Shown one piece after another: positions 41,193-51,072 of a DNA stretch of 64,000 bases. The position numbers were made by a program, and so were the translations under genes. Source of the stretch: Dryocola sp051297175 (lineage in GTDB: Bacteria; Pseudomonadota; Gammaproteobacteria; Enterobacterales; Enterobacteriaceae); contig NZ_JBINNY010000001.1 in NCBI RefSeq assembly GCF_051297175.1, positions 3,162,001 through 3,226,000 on the forward strand, given 5' to 3'. The notes below the pieces were generated by a model that saw only the letters and a program-made list of their open reading frames with translations, was not told the DNA's origin and made no database searches. Position 1 is the stretch's first letter. Every line of letters begins with the position of its first letter.

Positions 41193-42383
41193 ATGTTTGA
41201 GAACATTACCGCTGCCCCTGCCGATCCAATTCTTGGCCTGGCCGATCTGTTTCGTGCCGATGACCGCCCGACTAAAATTAACCTCGGCATTGGGGTTTAT
41301 AAGGATGAGACTGGTAAAACGCCGGTTCTGACCAGCGTTAAAAAAGCCGAAGCTTTTCTGCTGGAAAACGAGAACACCAAAAACTACCTCGGCATAGACG
41401 GTATTCCCGAGTTCGGTCGCTGCACTCAGGAACTGCTGTTTGGTAAAGGTAATGCCGTAAGCGAAGCCAAACGTGCTCGTACGGCGCAAACCCCAGGCGG
41501 CACCGGCGCACTGCGCGTTGCGGCTGATTTCCTGGCAAAAAACACCTCTGCTAAACGCGTATGGGTGAGCAACCCAAGCTGGCCGAACCACAAAAGCGTG
41601 TTTAATTCCGCGGGCCTCGAAGTGTGTGAATACGCCTATTACGACGCTGAAAACCACTCTCTGGATTTCGATGGTTTGATCGGCAGCCTGCAGGCGGCGC
41701 AAGCGGGTGACGTGGTGCTGTTCCACGGCTGCTGCCACAACCCAACCGGTATCGATCCAACGTTAGAGCAATGGCAGGCGCTTGCGAAAATGTCGCATGA
41801 AAAGGGCTGGCTACCGCTGTTTGATTTCGCCTACCAGGGCTTCGCTCGCGGTCTGGAAGAAGATGCTGAAGGCCTGCGCGTGTTCGCCGCAAGCCACAAA
41901 GAGCTGATCGTTGCCAGCTCCTATTCCAAGAACTTTGGCCTGTATAACGAACGCGTAGGTGCCTGCACCCTGGTTGCCTCAGATGCCGATACCGTTGACC
42001 GCGCGTTCAGCCAGATGAAGTCCGTTATCCGCGCTAACTATTCCAACCCGCCGGCGCACGGCGCTTCGGTGGTTGCAACCATCCTGAGCAACGATGCCCT
42101 GCGTACGCTGTGGGAGCAGGAGCTGACGGATATGCGCCAGCGCATTCACCGCATGCGTCAGCTGTTTGTGAATACTCTGCAAGAGAAAGGCGCAAACCGC
42201 GACTTCAGCTTCATCATCAACCAGAACGGCATGTTCTCGTTTAGCGGTCTGACCAAAGAGCAGGTTCTGCGTCTGCGCGAAGAGTTTGGCGTGTACGCCG
42301 TGGCATCGGGTCGTGTGAACGTCGCCGGGATGACGCCGGACAACATGGCACCGCTGTGTGAAGCGATTGTTGCCGTGCTGTAA
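41193..42383 (+). CDS. aspC: Aspartate aminotransferase
   Basis: 396 residues, the E. coli length. This PLP enzyme interconverts aspartate and 2-oxoglutarate with oxaloacetate and glutamate. Visible are QTPGGTGALRVAADFL (cofactor phosphate region), HGCCHNPTGIDP, FDFAYQGFARG, and the Schiff-base lysine in SSYSKNFGLYNERVG near residue 246. The substrate arginine lies in VASGRVNVAGM. It is monocistronic, ending in a terminator shared with gloC. Confidence 0.98.
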   Translation: MFENITAAPADPILGLADLFRADDRPTKINLGIGVYKDETGKTPVLTSVKKAEAFLLENENTKNYLGIDGIPEFGRCTQELLFGKGNAVSEAKRARTAQTPGGTGALRVAADFLAKNTSAKRVWVSNPSWPNHKSVFNSAGLEVCEYAYYDAENHSLDFDGLIGSLQAAQAGDVVLFHGCCHNPTGIDPTLEQWQALAKMSHEKGWLPLFDFAYQGFARGLEEDAEGLRVFAASHKELIVASSYSKNFGLYNERVGACTLVASDADTVDRAFSQMKSVIRANYSNPPAHGASVVATILSNDALRTLWEQELTDMRQRIHRMRQLFVNTLQEKGANRDFSFIINQNGMFSFSGLTKEQVLRLREEFGVYAVASGRVNVAGMTPDNMAPLCEAIVAVL

Positions 42384-42400
42384 GCCGAGTTGAGATAAAA

Positions 42401-42424
42401 AAAGAGCCGCTAATGCGGCTCTTT
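42401..42424. terminator. Bidirectional terminator between aspC and gloC
   Basis: AAAGAGCCGC / GCGGCTCTTT with a TAAT loop, flanked by A-run and T-run, between convergent genes. Confidence 0.92.
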
Positions 42425-42429
42425 TTGTT

Positions 42430-43077
42430 TTACCAGACCGGTAACTCATCCTGCAGGAAAGGATTATGCAGGCGCTCGTGGCCGAGCGTTGAAAGCGGGC
42501 CATGTCCGGGAATAAAGGTCACGTCATCGCCAAGCGGTAAAAGCTTACGCTTGATGGAGTCGATTAGCGCCGCGTGGTCACCCTGTGGGAAATCGCTGCG
42601 CCCCACTCCGCCTTTGAAAATCACATCCCCGGATACCAGCAGTTTAGATCTGTCGTCGAAAAAGACGATATGACCGGGCGTATGCCCAGGACAGTGCAGC
42701 ACCTGCAGGGTCACGTTGCCGACGGACACGGTCTCGCCTTCATCCAACCAGCGGTCCGGCGTCAGCGGTAAACACTCATCCAGTCCAAACATCCTGCTTT
42801 GGGCCGGTAAACCCTGCAGCCAGAAATCATCTGCTTTTTCAGGCCCGACAATCGGCACGCCGTAATGGGCGGCCAGCTCGGCGGCGGCACCCACATGATC
42901 AAGATGACCATGGGTTAGCAGGATCTGGCCGACAACGACGCCTTTGTCCGCGACTTCGCGGATAATCTTCTGCGCTTCACCACCGGGATCGACAATAGCG
43001 GCCTGCTGTGTTTCCTCACACCAGATTAAAGAACAGTTCTGGGCGAAAGCCGTTACCGGAATAATGTGATAATTCAT
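42430..43077 (-). CDS. gloC: Type II glyoxalase GloC (YcbL)
   Basis: 215 residues, metallo-beta-lactamase fold. It hydrolyses S-lactoylglutathione in methylglyoxal detoxification, which fits with mgsA in this window although the two are not linked as an operon. The metal motif LLTHGHLDHVGAAAELA (HxHxDH), the later histidine in VLHCPGHTPGHIVFF, the bridging aspartate in LLVSGDVIFKGGVGRSD and the last ligand in VTFIPGHGP are all present. It lies 40 bases downstream of mepK on the same strand. Confidence 0.96.
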   Translation of the reverse strand: MNYHIIPVTAFAQNCSLIWCEETQQAAIVDPGGEAQKIIREVADKGVVVGQILLTHGHLDHVGAAAELAAHYGVPIVGPEKADDFWLQGLPAQSRMFGLDECLPLTPDRWLDEGETVSVGNVTLQVLHCPGHTPGHIVFFDDRSKLLVSGDVIFKGGVGRSDFPQGDHAALIDSIKRKLLPLGDDVTFIPGHGPLSTLGHERLHNPFLQDELPVW

Positions 43078-43117
43078 GCTGCTCCATTACCGGCAAAAAG
43101 CGCCGGATTCCGTTGTT

Positions 43118-43666
43118 TTACCAGTGCCGCAATGGCCCGGTATCAATATGCACAAAGTTGCTGCTTGGGTAATATCCTACACCACCTGAGCGCAGAGATA
43201 ATGCCGCTTTGCGTACATTGCTTAACGAAATCCCTTCAATATGGAAATCCATGGCCTGCCCTTTCGTGTGGTAGCTTTTTTTCGCCACCCCGCGGCTGTG
43301 GGCACGCAGTTCATTATTGGTATCGAGCGAGCGATAGCCGGAGACGAGCTGCACGGGTTTATTGGTTCCTAATAATCCCTGCAAGCGATAAAGCTGGTCG
43401 AACAGCTTGGGATCGATGGACTTAACTTTGTTCGCGCGATAGTCACGAAAGAAATGGTTAAGTCTTGCTAATTCATCCTGAATATAGCCTCTGCCATCGA
43501 AGAACTCGGCTTTTAACGTCTCACCGGTGTGCAGGTTGTTGAGGGTTAAAATGCGCGGGCGCGGTGTCGAGAGGGTTGCAAACGCTTGCTTAGGTAACAG
43601 CGCGGCACCCAATGCCACGCTGCCTAATGCCAGCAGCTTGCGGCGATTAGCGTCAAATTTGTCCAT
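43118..43666 (-). CDS. mepK: Murein endopeptidase MepK (YcbK)
   Basis: 182 residues, peptidase M15_3. It cleaves 3-3 (mDAP-mDAP) crosslinks in peptidoglycan, the bonds made by LdtD, which is encoded directly upstream. A Tat-type signal is visible (DANRRKLLALGSVALGAALL ... AFA with twin arginines). The zinc-site motifs are SYHTKGQAMDFHIEG and NFVHIDTGPLRHW. The ATG at 43666 gives the Tat N-terminus MDKFDANRRK; the longer frame to 43720 is rejected. Confidence 0.95.
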   Translation of the reverse strand: MDKFDANRRKLLALGSVALGAALLPKQAFATLSTPRPRILTLNNLHTGETLKAEFFDGRGYIQDELARLNHFFRDYRANKVKSIDPKLFDQLYRLQGLLGTNKPVQLVSGYRSLDTNNELRAHSRGVAKKSYHTKGQAMDFHIEGISLSNVRKAALSLRSGGVGYYPSSNFVHIDTGPLRHW

Positions 43667-43764
43667 GATGTCCAGGTCTACAGGTAAAAAATGGTCGAAT
43701 AATATGCACTTCTGGCGCACTGCATGGCACCTTAACTGCCAAATAAGAATGAGTCAAGGTACGT

Positions 43765-43812
43765 AAAACCCAGATAAACCGGGCCCTGCAAGGCACCCGG
43801 CTGAGTTTTACC
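43765..43812 (-). terminator. Hairpin after ldtD
   Basis: On the minus strand a long imperfect hairpin pairs AAAACTCAG..CCGGG with CCCGG..CTGGGTTTT, ending in TTTTACG, between ldtD and mepK. The mismatched middle leaves the strength uncertain. Confidence 0.55.
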
Positions 43813-43848
43813 CTAATTACGACCACTAATTCATTAGTATTACTGCAA

Positions 43849-45735
43849 TTAACGGATCAAAGACCCGGCTTTTGAAAGGATTTGTGCGCCAGATCGCGCG
43901 GTGAGATCGTAATTGTAAATATCTGTACGATACTGCGTGCGCCCGTCCTCGCCCACAAAAGCCGTTAGGTAATAAAGGTTAACCGGTATCGTCTGCCGAA
44001 TATTGACGTATTTGGTGCTGCCGTCTTTCAGCTGGCTGGAAATACGCGTGTCGTTCCACCCCGCATCCTGCAAGAGCATATTTGCCAGCTCGGACGCCTT
44101 ATTGACGCGCACGCAGCCGGAGCTCAGCGCCCGAGCGTCCTTCTGGAAGAGATTATGGTTCGGCGTATCGTGCAGATAAATAGCATCAGAGCTCGGCATG
44201 TTGAACTTGTAACGCCCTAACGAGTTCTGCGTGCCCGGCTTCTGCTGGAACCTGAACGGTAAATTGCTAGCGGTAATGGTTTCCCAGTCCACGCGGTAAG
44301 GGTCGATGGCTTCAGCGTTATTGCTCCAGCCGCGCAGCACGCTATAACCGTGGCGATCCAGGTAACCCGGGTCCTGACGGACTTTAGGCAGAATATCATT
44401 TCGGGCAAGCGTAGGCGGCACGTTCCACGGTGGGTTAACCACCACGTTGTTGAGCGCGCTGCTCATCATCGGCGTTTTACGATCCGGACGGCCGACGATA
44501 ACCCTTGAGGCCAACACTTCGCTACCGTTGAGGTAATAGACCAGCGAATAGTTCGGGATGTTTACCATGATGCCGGTATCAAGCTTGTTCGGCAGCAGGC
44601 GTAACCGCTGGATATTCAGCGCCACGAGCGAGGCCCGCTGCTGCGGCGTAACGTTCAGCCAGTCGCGGGTCAGCTGCCCGATGGCACCATCTGCACCCAG
44701 CCCCTGCCACTTCTGGAAGCGCTTCACGCCTTCAACCAGCTCGCGGCTATAGGCGCTGCGTACGGCTGCAGTTGCTTTTTTCTTACCGGTATTCGCTGCC
44801 GGAACGTCCTGCGCTTTTTCTTCACCTTCGATAGCGATAGCCGACGGGCTTACCGCCGCTGCGGTGGCCGTGTTGCTACGGTCATCGCCGGGTAATGGAA
44901 TAGCGGGTTCAACCTGAAGCATGCCGCTACGGGCAAGGATTTCGCGCAGCGCGGGGACATCTTTGCTCCACTGCCCCGGGCGAAGCGTTTCTTTCGCAGA
45001 AAGCTGTGGCCACGGGCGGGTGTCCGATAAAAGGTGAACCAGCGATTTATGCATCTGGGCGTATTGCGGATGCTGAGGGGTGAGGGTAGCGATGAAGCTA
45101 ACCAGGGTGCCCTGATCGACCGCCACCTGCCACTGGTTAATGACCGAGAGAGGTGCAGTCTTCATCTTGTACGGCGTAGCGCTGTAGAGCCAGCGGTTGC
45201 CCTCGGTCGGGATGCCGGACACGAACTGGAGATAGCCCATCATCGCGTCGGAAAGCACCACGTCACGCGCCATACCGGTAACGGACGGATCGGTGAGCAG
45301 CTCAACCCAGGCCGTAAACTGCGGCTGGATGCCGGCGATTGCCAGCTCCGCCAGCTGCTGCTGGAAAGCCTGCACCGCGTCGCGATTTTCCCACATGGGC
45401 TTCATATCCCGTGAGGCATAAAACGCGGAAAGCGCATTGAGATAGACCGGCGTGTAACCGGCTGGGAGCTGCCCCATAAGCTGGGAGCGGCTTTGTGCAG
45501 CAGACATTGACGCAGAATCAGGCGACAAAATTCCTGCCATCGTCGCGGTTGCGGCCGACTGCGCCAGCGGCTGCTCAAGTTCCGTCGGCTGCTGCGCCGT
45601 AACGGCGGAGCTGTCGGATGGAACGACGGCAGGCTCTTGATCCTGTGCCTGTACCGTAAACAGCGGAGCCAGACTGAGCGCCAGGCAATAAGCCACTGCC
45701 GACACTCGAAACCCATTCAACTTTGTAAGCAACAT
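43849..45735 (-). CDS. ldtD: L,D-transpeptidase LdtD (YcbB)
   Basis: 628 residues (E. coli 615). It forms 3-3 peptidoglycan crosslinks; with PBP1B and PBP5/6 it can bypass D,D-transpeptidases and give beta-lactam tolerance. In order: signal peptide (VAYCLALSLAPLFTVQAQ), scaffold domain, PG-binding domain (SYSRELVEGV-type region, FQKWQGLGADGAIGQLTRDW), and a YkuD domain with the motif HDTPNHNLFQKDARALSSGCVRV, catalytic Cys541. A Ser/Ala/Gln-rich stretch after the signal and an insertion near residues 285-315 account for the greater length. It is upstream of mepK. Confidence 0.97.
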   Translation of the reverse strand: MLLTKLNGFRVSAVAYCLALSLAPLFTVQAQDQEPAVVPSDSSAVTAQQPTELEQPLAQSAATATMAGILSPDSASMSAAQSRSQLMGQLPAGYTPVYLNALSAFYASRDMKPMWENRDAVQAFQQQLAELAIAGIQPQFTAWVELLTDPSVTGMARDVVLSDAMMGYLQFVSGIPTEGNRWLYSATPYKMKTAPLSVINQWQVAVDQGTLVSFIATLTPQHPQYAQMHKSLVHLLSDTRPWPQLSAKETLRPGQWSKDVPALREILARSGMLQVEPAIPLPGDDRSNTATAAAVSPSAIAIEGEEKAQDVPAANTGKKKATAAVRSAYSRELVEGVKRFQKWQGLGADGAIGQLTRDWLNVTPQQRASLVALNIQRLRLLPNKLDTGIMVNIPNYSLVYYLNGSEVLASRVIVGRPDRKTPMMSSALNNVVVNPPWNVPPTLARNDILPKVRQDPGYLDRHGYSVLRGWSNNAEAIDPYRVDWETITASNLPFRFQQKPGTQNSLGRYKFNMPSSDAIYLHDTPNHNLFQKDARALSSGCVRVNKASELANMLLQDAGWNDTRISSQLKDGSTKYVNIRQTIPVNLYYLTAFVGEDGRTQYRTDIYNYDLTARSGAQILSKAGSLIR

Positions 45736-45861
45736 CCCTTGCCCCCTGTTTAACTGTTAATTTCACCAGCGTTACGCTGATGCTTCTATCAGTATATAAA
45801 TAGAAAAATTCAAATGCCCGTATAAATGTAAATAAAATTAAAGATTAAGAACCTTCATGCG

Positions 45862-45886
45862 TAAAAAAGCGGGCCGTAGCCCGCTG
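45862..45886 (-). terminator. Rho-independent terminator of the muk operon
   Basis: On the minus strand AGCGGGC / GCCCGCT with a TACG loop is followed by TTTTTAC, 25 bases after the mukB stop. Confidence 0.92.
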
Positions 45887-45910
45887 TGTTAAAACGCGAG
45901 ATGATGAGGA

Positions 45911-48900
45911 TCAGGAGGCTTCAGCCGTACCCGGCAAAGCCTCAGGCAACGGCGGCGCGAAACCGCGCAGGCCAACGACATGCACGTGTTCGTGGTTGTT
46001 AAAGACCTTACGCACCAGCTTGTAGGTGGTCCCTTTTTCCGGGCTGATGTTTTCCGGCGCTGCAATAATTAACTGCATTTCCAGACGCTCGCAAAGTTCA
46101 AACAGCGTGGCGATGGACTTCGCATCCAGACGCGCCGCTTCATCAAGGAACAGCAGACGGCAAGGCGAAATGTCTTTCCCGCGCAGTCGGCGCGACTCTT
46201 CTTCCCAGCTCTGAACAACCATCACCAGAATCGACATCCCGGTACCGATAGCCTCACCGGTAGAAAGCGCCCCGCTTTCCGCACGCAGCCAGCCGTCGGT
46301 GCCACGGTTAACTTCAACCTCCATCTCCAGATAGTTGCGGTAGTCCAGCAGCTCCTCGCCGATGGTCTGCGGCGTGCGCTGGCCCATATCGATTTGCGGA
46401 TTCAGGCGCTGGTAAAGCTTCGCAAGGGCTTCGGAGAAGCTCAGGCGATTGCTGTTAAACAGATCCTGATGCTGCTCGTGCTGCTCGGAAAGCACGTTCA
46501 GCAGCGTGGCATGAGTTTCGCGAACGTTGACGTTCAGACGAACGCTGTTTACCTGGCCGAAGGAGACGCTTTGCAGCCCCTGGTTCAGCATGCGAATACG
46601 GTTTTGCTCGCGCTGAATGGTTTTGCGAATGATGTTCGCCACGCTGCGGGAGCTGATGGCCAGCTTCTGCTCGCGGGACGTCAGCTCCTCGGTCAGGCGG
46701 CCCAGCTCGATTTCCATCTGTTCGATAGCTTCAACCGGATCGTCGGTGCGGATGATATCCTGACGGATACGCTCGCGCAGATGCTGGTAAACCGCGACAA
46801 AGAACTGAATCTTGCGTTCCGGACGTTTTGGATCCTCGGACATGCGCAGCACGTCGCGCAGATGCTCGTTGTCCGCCACCGCCAGACGCAGTGCGCCGAG
46901 CGCCTTATCCGACATAGAACGCAGTTCGTCGCCCGTTTGATAGGCCAGCTCGCGACGGTGCAGACGACGCTCCACGCCGTTGTCTTTCACCATGCGCATC
47001 ACCGCGCACCAGCCCGCTTTCGCGGTCACAACCTGCTCGCGCATCTCAAAGTAGCTGCGCTCCAGCTGTTTGAGCTTGCGGGTCAGGTTGTTCATTTCCG
47101 CTTCGCAATAGGTCAGCGCTTTTTCAAGCTGGTTGCGGCGGGAACGGTTATTGCTGAGCGCGGTATGGAGTTCGTCGCGGCGAATACGCGCGCGCTCTTC
47201 CGCACCGATATCCGCCCGTACGCCGATATCCTGTAGCTCTTTATGCAGATCGTTAAGCAGCTCTTTCTTGGTGTCGAAGGAGCTTTTCAGGGAGGCCATC
47301 AGCTGGCTGAACTGGCTGAGCTGCTGGGCGTGGCTACGCAGCGCGTCACGACAGCGCGCGCGCTCCGCTTCGGCCTGTTCCAGGCGGCTACGCAGCTTTT
47401 CGTTCAGATCGCTGTTGCCGTCGAGCATGGCCGCAGAATCGGAATAACCGAAGTGCGCGCGGCGCTGCACGACTTCCGTTAAGGCAAAGGCCTGCTGGCG
47501 CGCGTCGCGCTGAATCTGCTGCGCGTACTGGTAATCTTCTTTTAACTGCTCAAACTGTTCCGGGTCGCTCTGCAACACGGAGGCGACCGCTTCGAGTTTC
47601 GCCAACTGAGCGCCGTGCTGGTGAATAAAGCGCGCCGCTTCTTCGGCTTCCATCAGGCGTTCGCGAATTTCATCGCAGCGGTCGGCCAGCGTTTCGTCGT
47701 TCAGCAGGCTAACGCGCGGCAGCAGGCGGTTCAGCTGCGCAACGCCCTCTTTTGCGAGGTCGAACTGCTGGCGCTGCTGCTGGTTATCATTTTCATGATT
47801 GCTGATGGCACGTTCGATTTCACCGCGACGGGCGTTGAGCTGGCGAATTTCGTCTTCTGGATCTTCGTCAAACGCCACGCCCAGGTGTTGGCCGATAAAA
47901 CGGCTGAACGCCTGGTGCAGGCGCTGGGACTTCTGCACGTCGAACGAGAGCGTGGCGAAGCGTTCGGCCAGGGTTTCGCGTTCGGCATGCAGATTTTCAA
48001 GACGGTTCTCACGGGCCGCGCGTCCAAACAACGGCAGCTCCGGCAGGCGAGAGTAACGCCACTGGCGCTCGGCGGTTTTCACCAGCACGGCGGCATCCAT
48101 CTCTTCGACGGTAAAGACGCTATCATCGAAGGAAGACGGGTCCCCTTCAATCAGGTACAGGTCTTCCGGGCAGTCTTCCAGGCTTTCGAGCTGTTCACGA
48201 ACCAGCGATAAATCCGGCACCACGATGGCGTGCCGCGACGGGCCATAGAGCGCCGAGAAGTACGGCGCGTCGTCCAGGCTGATGTCGTCATAAATTTCCG
48301 ACAGCAAAACGCCGCCAAAGCGTTCCGCCAGCGCGTTCAGACGAGGATCTTCGGCGCCACCGGGCTGGCTGAGGCGTTCAATTTCTTCGTCTACCGCGCG
48401 TTTACGAGCACCGACTTCATCGCGTTCAACCGTTGATTCGCGCTCGCGCTCAAGCAGCTGCTGCATGTATTCGGTGACGTGCTGGCCGCTTTCGAACTCT
48501 TCGTTACTTTGCTCGCAAAGCTGGTTGAGGCTGGTTTGTGCAGCCAGCCAGATTGGCGCGCGCAGGGTCAGGCGCTTGATGCGTGCCTGTATCTGCTCCT
48601 GCTCCTGACGCAGGGAAACGCGCTGTTCGCTCGCGTCGGATACGCCCTGTTGCAGAGTAGCGATGCGTTCTTCCAGCTCTTCATGCAGCGCTTCGAGATC
48701 TTCAGGATCGAACTGTTTGCCCTGACGTTTGCAGAACTCGGCCAGCAGACGTTCGGCTTCCTGCTGCTCGCGCAGGCGCTGCTCAAGCTCGTTAAGACGC
48801 ATACGCAGCGGCTGAACCTGTTCGGTCAGATGGCGCTGGTTGTTGCTGTCGCGCAGCAGTTCGCGCGCGGCTTCCCACGCTTCGCTGCGGCTTACCGGGC

Positions 48901-50359
48901 CGCTAATGGCCGTAACCAGCTGGTAAGCATGTTCAAACTGGCTATGCGCCGTTTGCGCCACGCTCATTTTCTGCTCGAGAGTCAGCAGTTTTTCCGTCGC
49001 TTCCTGCTCTTTGGCCTGGAAGGTATCCAGCCATTCGTCGGCGCTGTCGGCCGTTAGGTCCGGCAGATGGCACACCGCGCGGGCGCGTTCAAGGGCCTGC
49101 AGAGCCTGCTGATACTGGATAGCTCGCGTCTGCTGCACGTCGAGCGCCTGCTGGTAATCGGCAAGCTGGTTTTTCAGCTCGTCCACTTCCAGCTCGGCGG
49201 CTTCGGCACGGGCCTCGTTTTCTTCCTGCTGTTCCTGAGCTTCGGCTACGATTTCATTCTGCTCTTCAAGGCGCATTTGCAGCTCGTCGAGGTCAGATTC
49301 ATAGCGCTCAATTTTTTCCTGCTGGCGGATCGCGGTCTGCACCAGGTTCAGGTGATCGCTTGCCGCCTGGTAATCCGTTTCCAGATCCCCTTCCGCACCG
49401 CTGTGTTCGGAAAGCTCGCGGGCCATATCGACATGCTTGAACTGCTCTGCAGCCAGCTGTTTGCGGCTGATGTGCAGCTCGCGACGGAACTCGAGCGCTT
49501 TATCCAGGTGAATGCGGCGTTCGTTGGCGTGACGCATGTAGTCCGCCGCCACGTAGTTGGTGGCTTCGGAGATGAGATGCTTAAACAGATCGCGGTCGGA
49601 CTGGGTGACGCGAATAGCTTCGAGCGTCATGCGGTTTTCGCGCAGGGCGGCTTCCATATCCTGGAAGGCTTTACGCACGCCGCTGTTTTCCGGCAGCAGG
49701 TAGTCGCGCAGGGAACGGGTGATGGCGCTGGAAATCCCGCCGTAAAGCGAGGCTTCAATCAGGCGGTAGTATTTGCTACGGTCCGAGGCGCTTCGCAGAC
49801 GACGCGCCACGATGCCCAGATCGAACATCAGCGAGTGGTATTCGGTTATCGAGTTGAACTGCTTGAACTGAACGCCTTCGATGGCTTCAACTTTATCTTT
49901 CAGCTCCTGCAGGCTCAGCACGCGCGCCTGACGCTCGTTGAGCGTTTCCGTCAACAGTTGCGTGGGCTGAATGGACGTTGGCAGCCCCTGAATCGCAAAG
50001 GGTTTGATATCCACTTTACGATCGCGGCCTGCAACCTGTTGCAGACGCACGCCAACCACCACGCGCTGATGGCGAGAGTTGATGACGTCAAGCGTGGAAT
50101 AACAAACGCCCGCTTTCAGCTTGCCGTGCAGACCTTTGTCGCGCGAGCCTGACGTAGCCCCGGCTTCGGTGGTATTACGGAAGTGCAGCAGCGTCAAATC
50201 TGGGATTAAAGCGGTAACAAAGGCCGCCATGGTGGTGGATTTACCGGCCCCGTTACCGCCCGAAAGCGTGGTGACCAGTTCATCTAAATCAAAAGTACGC
50301 GCGAAGAAACCGTTCCAGTTAATCAGCGTGAGCGAGCGAAACTTTCCGCGTTCAATCAT
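45911..50359 (-). CDS. mukB: Chromosome partition ATPase MukB
   Basis: 1482 residues (E. coli 1486). It is the SMC-like subunit of the MukBEF condensin that compacts and segregates the chromosome. The Walker A SGGNGAGKSTTMAAF is at residues 33-47. A long coiled coil rich in Glu, Gln and Leu (about 270-640 and 780-1150) flanks the dimerisation hinge (DDAPYFSALYGPSRHAIVVP). The C-terminal head has the signature SGALSTGEAIGTGMSILVMV and Walker B CRLLFLDEAARLDAKSI. Its ATG overlaps the mukE stop by 4 bases, and a terminator follows. Confidence 0.99.
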   Translation of the reverse strand: MIERGKFRSLTLINWNGFFARTFDLDELVTTLSGGNGAGKSTTMAAFVTALIPDLTLLHFRNTTEAGATSGSRDKGLHGKLKAGVCYSTLDVINSRHQRVVVGVRLQQVAGRDRKVDIKPFAIQGLPTSIQPTQLLTETLNERQARVLSLQELKDKVEAIEGVQFKQFNSITEYHSLMFDLGIVARRLRSASDRSKYYRLIEASLYGGISSAITRSLRDYLLPENSGVRKAFQDMEAALRENRMTLEAIRVTQSDRDLFKHLISEATNYVAADYMRHANERRIHLDKALEFRRELHISRKQLAAEQFKHVDMARELSEHSGAEGDLETDYQAASDHLNLVQTAIRQQEKIERYESDLDELQMRLEEQNEIVAEAQEQQEENEARAEAAELEVDELKNQLADYQQALDVQQTRAIQYQQALQALERARAVCHLPDLTADSADEWLDTFQAKEQEATEKLLTLEQKMSVAQTAHSQFEHAYQLVTAISGPVSRSEAWEAARELLRDSNNQRHLTEQVQPLRMRLNELEQRLREQQEAERLLAEFCKRQGKQFDPEDLEALHEELEERIATLQQGVSDASEQRVSLRQEQEQIQARIKRLTLRAPIWLAAQTSLNQLCEQSNEEFESGQHVTEYMQQLLERERESTVERDEVGARKRAVDEEIERLSQPGGAEDPRLNALAERFGGVLLSEIYDDISLDDAPYFSALYGPSRHAIVVPDLSLVREQLESLEDCPEDLYLIEGDPSSFDDSVFTVEEMDAAVLVKTAERQWRYSRLPELPLFGRAARENRLENLHAERETLAERFATLSFDVQKSQRLHQAFSRFIGQHLGVAFDEDPEDEIRQLNARRGEIERAISNHENDNQQQRQQFDLAKEGVAQLNRLLPRVSLLNDETLADRCDEIRERLMEAEEAARFIHQHGAQLAKLEAVASVLQSDPEQFEQLKEDYQYAQQIQRDARQQAFALTEVVQRRAHFGYSDSAAMLDGNSDLNEKLRSRLEQAEAERARCRDALRSHAQQLSQFSQLMASLKSSFDTKKELLNDLHKELQDIGVRADIGAEERARIRRDELHTALSNNRSRRNQLEKALTYCEAEMNNLTRKLKQLERSYFEMREQVVTAKAGWCAVMRMVKDNGVERRLHRRELAYQTGDELRSMSDKALGALRLAVADNEHLRDVLRMSEDPKRPERKIQFFVAVYQHLRERIRQDIIRTDDPVEAIEQMEIELGRLTEELTSREQKLAISSRSVANIIRKTIQREQNRIRMLNQGLQSVSFGQVNSVRLNVNVRETHATLLNVLSEQHEQHQDLFNSNRLSFSEALAKLYQRLNPQIDMGQRTPQTIGEELLDYRNYLEMEVEVNRGTDGWLRAESGALSTGEAIGTGMSILVMVVQSWEEESRRLRGKDISPCRLLFLDEAARLDAKSIATLFELCERLEMQLIIAAPENISPEKGTTYKLVRKVFNNHEHVHVVGLRGFAPPLPEALPGTAEAS

Positions 50360-51072
50360 TCCTGTTCATCCTCCGCGTTATCCTGGGCATTGAGTGACTC
50401 TTCTGGCTCATCGTTGAGCTGCAGGCGGCTTTCGACCGGCATTGCCTCGCCGTCGCGAATCATGCGCAGCTGCGCTTCGCGTGGATCGTCGCCGGTACGC
50501 ACATCGGCACCAAAGCGGAAGACCGATTCCGTGATGCGGAATTTGCTGCTGTCGTGTCCCATGAACCAAATCATGCCGAGGCGGCGCAGGCGCGTCAGGG
50601 AAGAACGCACTTTCTCCTGCAGCTTTTGACGGTCAACGTCAGAACCGGTTGAACGGTTGTTCACAAGCTTTAGCAGTTTGCTTTCGTCAGCGAGCGTCAG
50701 CAGCTCATCGTAAAGTTCCTGCTGCGTGAAAATCCCTTCGTTAGCCAGACGTTCCGGGCTGAGATAGAGATAACAGAGGATTTTGCCAACCATCATGTCC
50801 AGCTCGGAAAGCACCGAGCGCGGGATAAGCGTGGTGGAACGCGGGCGAAGATAGAAGAAACCTTCCGGCGCGCGGATAAGCTCCACGTTATAGCGGGCGT
50901 AGAACTCTTCCAGGTCGTCCTGGAAGTCCATTAAAAAGGCATGATTATCCAGCTCGTCGAGGCCAATGTGCCGCCCGGCACGAAGCTGGCTGTCGAGGGC
51001 CGGGAATAACGGATTTGCCAACGCCTGTGCCAGCTTAACCGGCATCACTTTTTCAATATTTGTTGATGACAT
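50356..51072 (-). CDS. mukE: Chromosome partition protein MukE
   Basis: 238 residues (E. coli 234). It is a winged-helix KITE subunit that dimerises and bridges MukF to MukB. It is strongly conserved through ANPLFPALDSQLRAGRHIGL, FYARYNVELIRAPEGFFYLR and RRLGMIWFMGHDSSKFRITE, with an acidic variable C-terminus. ATG 51072 (MSSTNIEKVMPVKLAQAL) is the family start; the longer frame lies inside mukF. It overlaps mukF by 20 bases and mukB by 4. Confidence 0.98.
   Translation of the reverse strand: MSSTNIEKVMPVKLAQALANPLFPALDSQLRAGRHIGLDELDNHAFLMDFQDDLEEFYARYNVELIRAPEGFFYLRPRSTTLIPRSVLSELDMMVGKILCYLYLSPERLANEGIFTQQELYDELLTLADESKLLKLVNNRSTGSDVDRQKLQEKVRSSLTRLRRLGMIWFMGHDSSKFRITESVFRFGADVRTGDDPREAQLRMIRDGEAMPVESRLQLNDEPEESLNAQDNAEDEQE

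Noticed and set aside
49067..50152. 361-residue plus-strand frame
   Set aside because: It is antisense to the mukB coiled coil; no recognisable motif and the real gene is certain.
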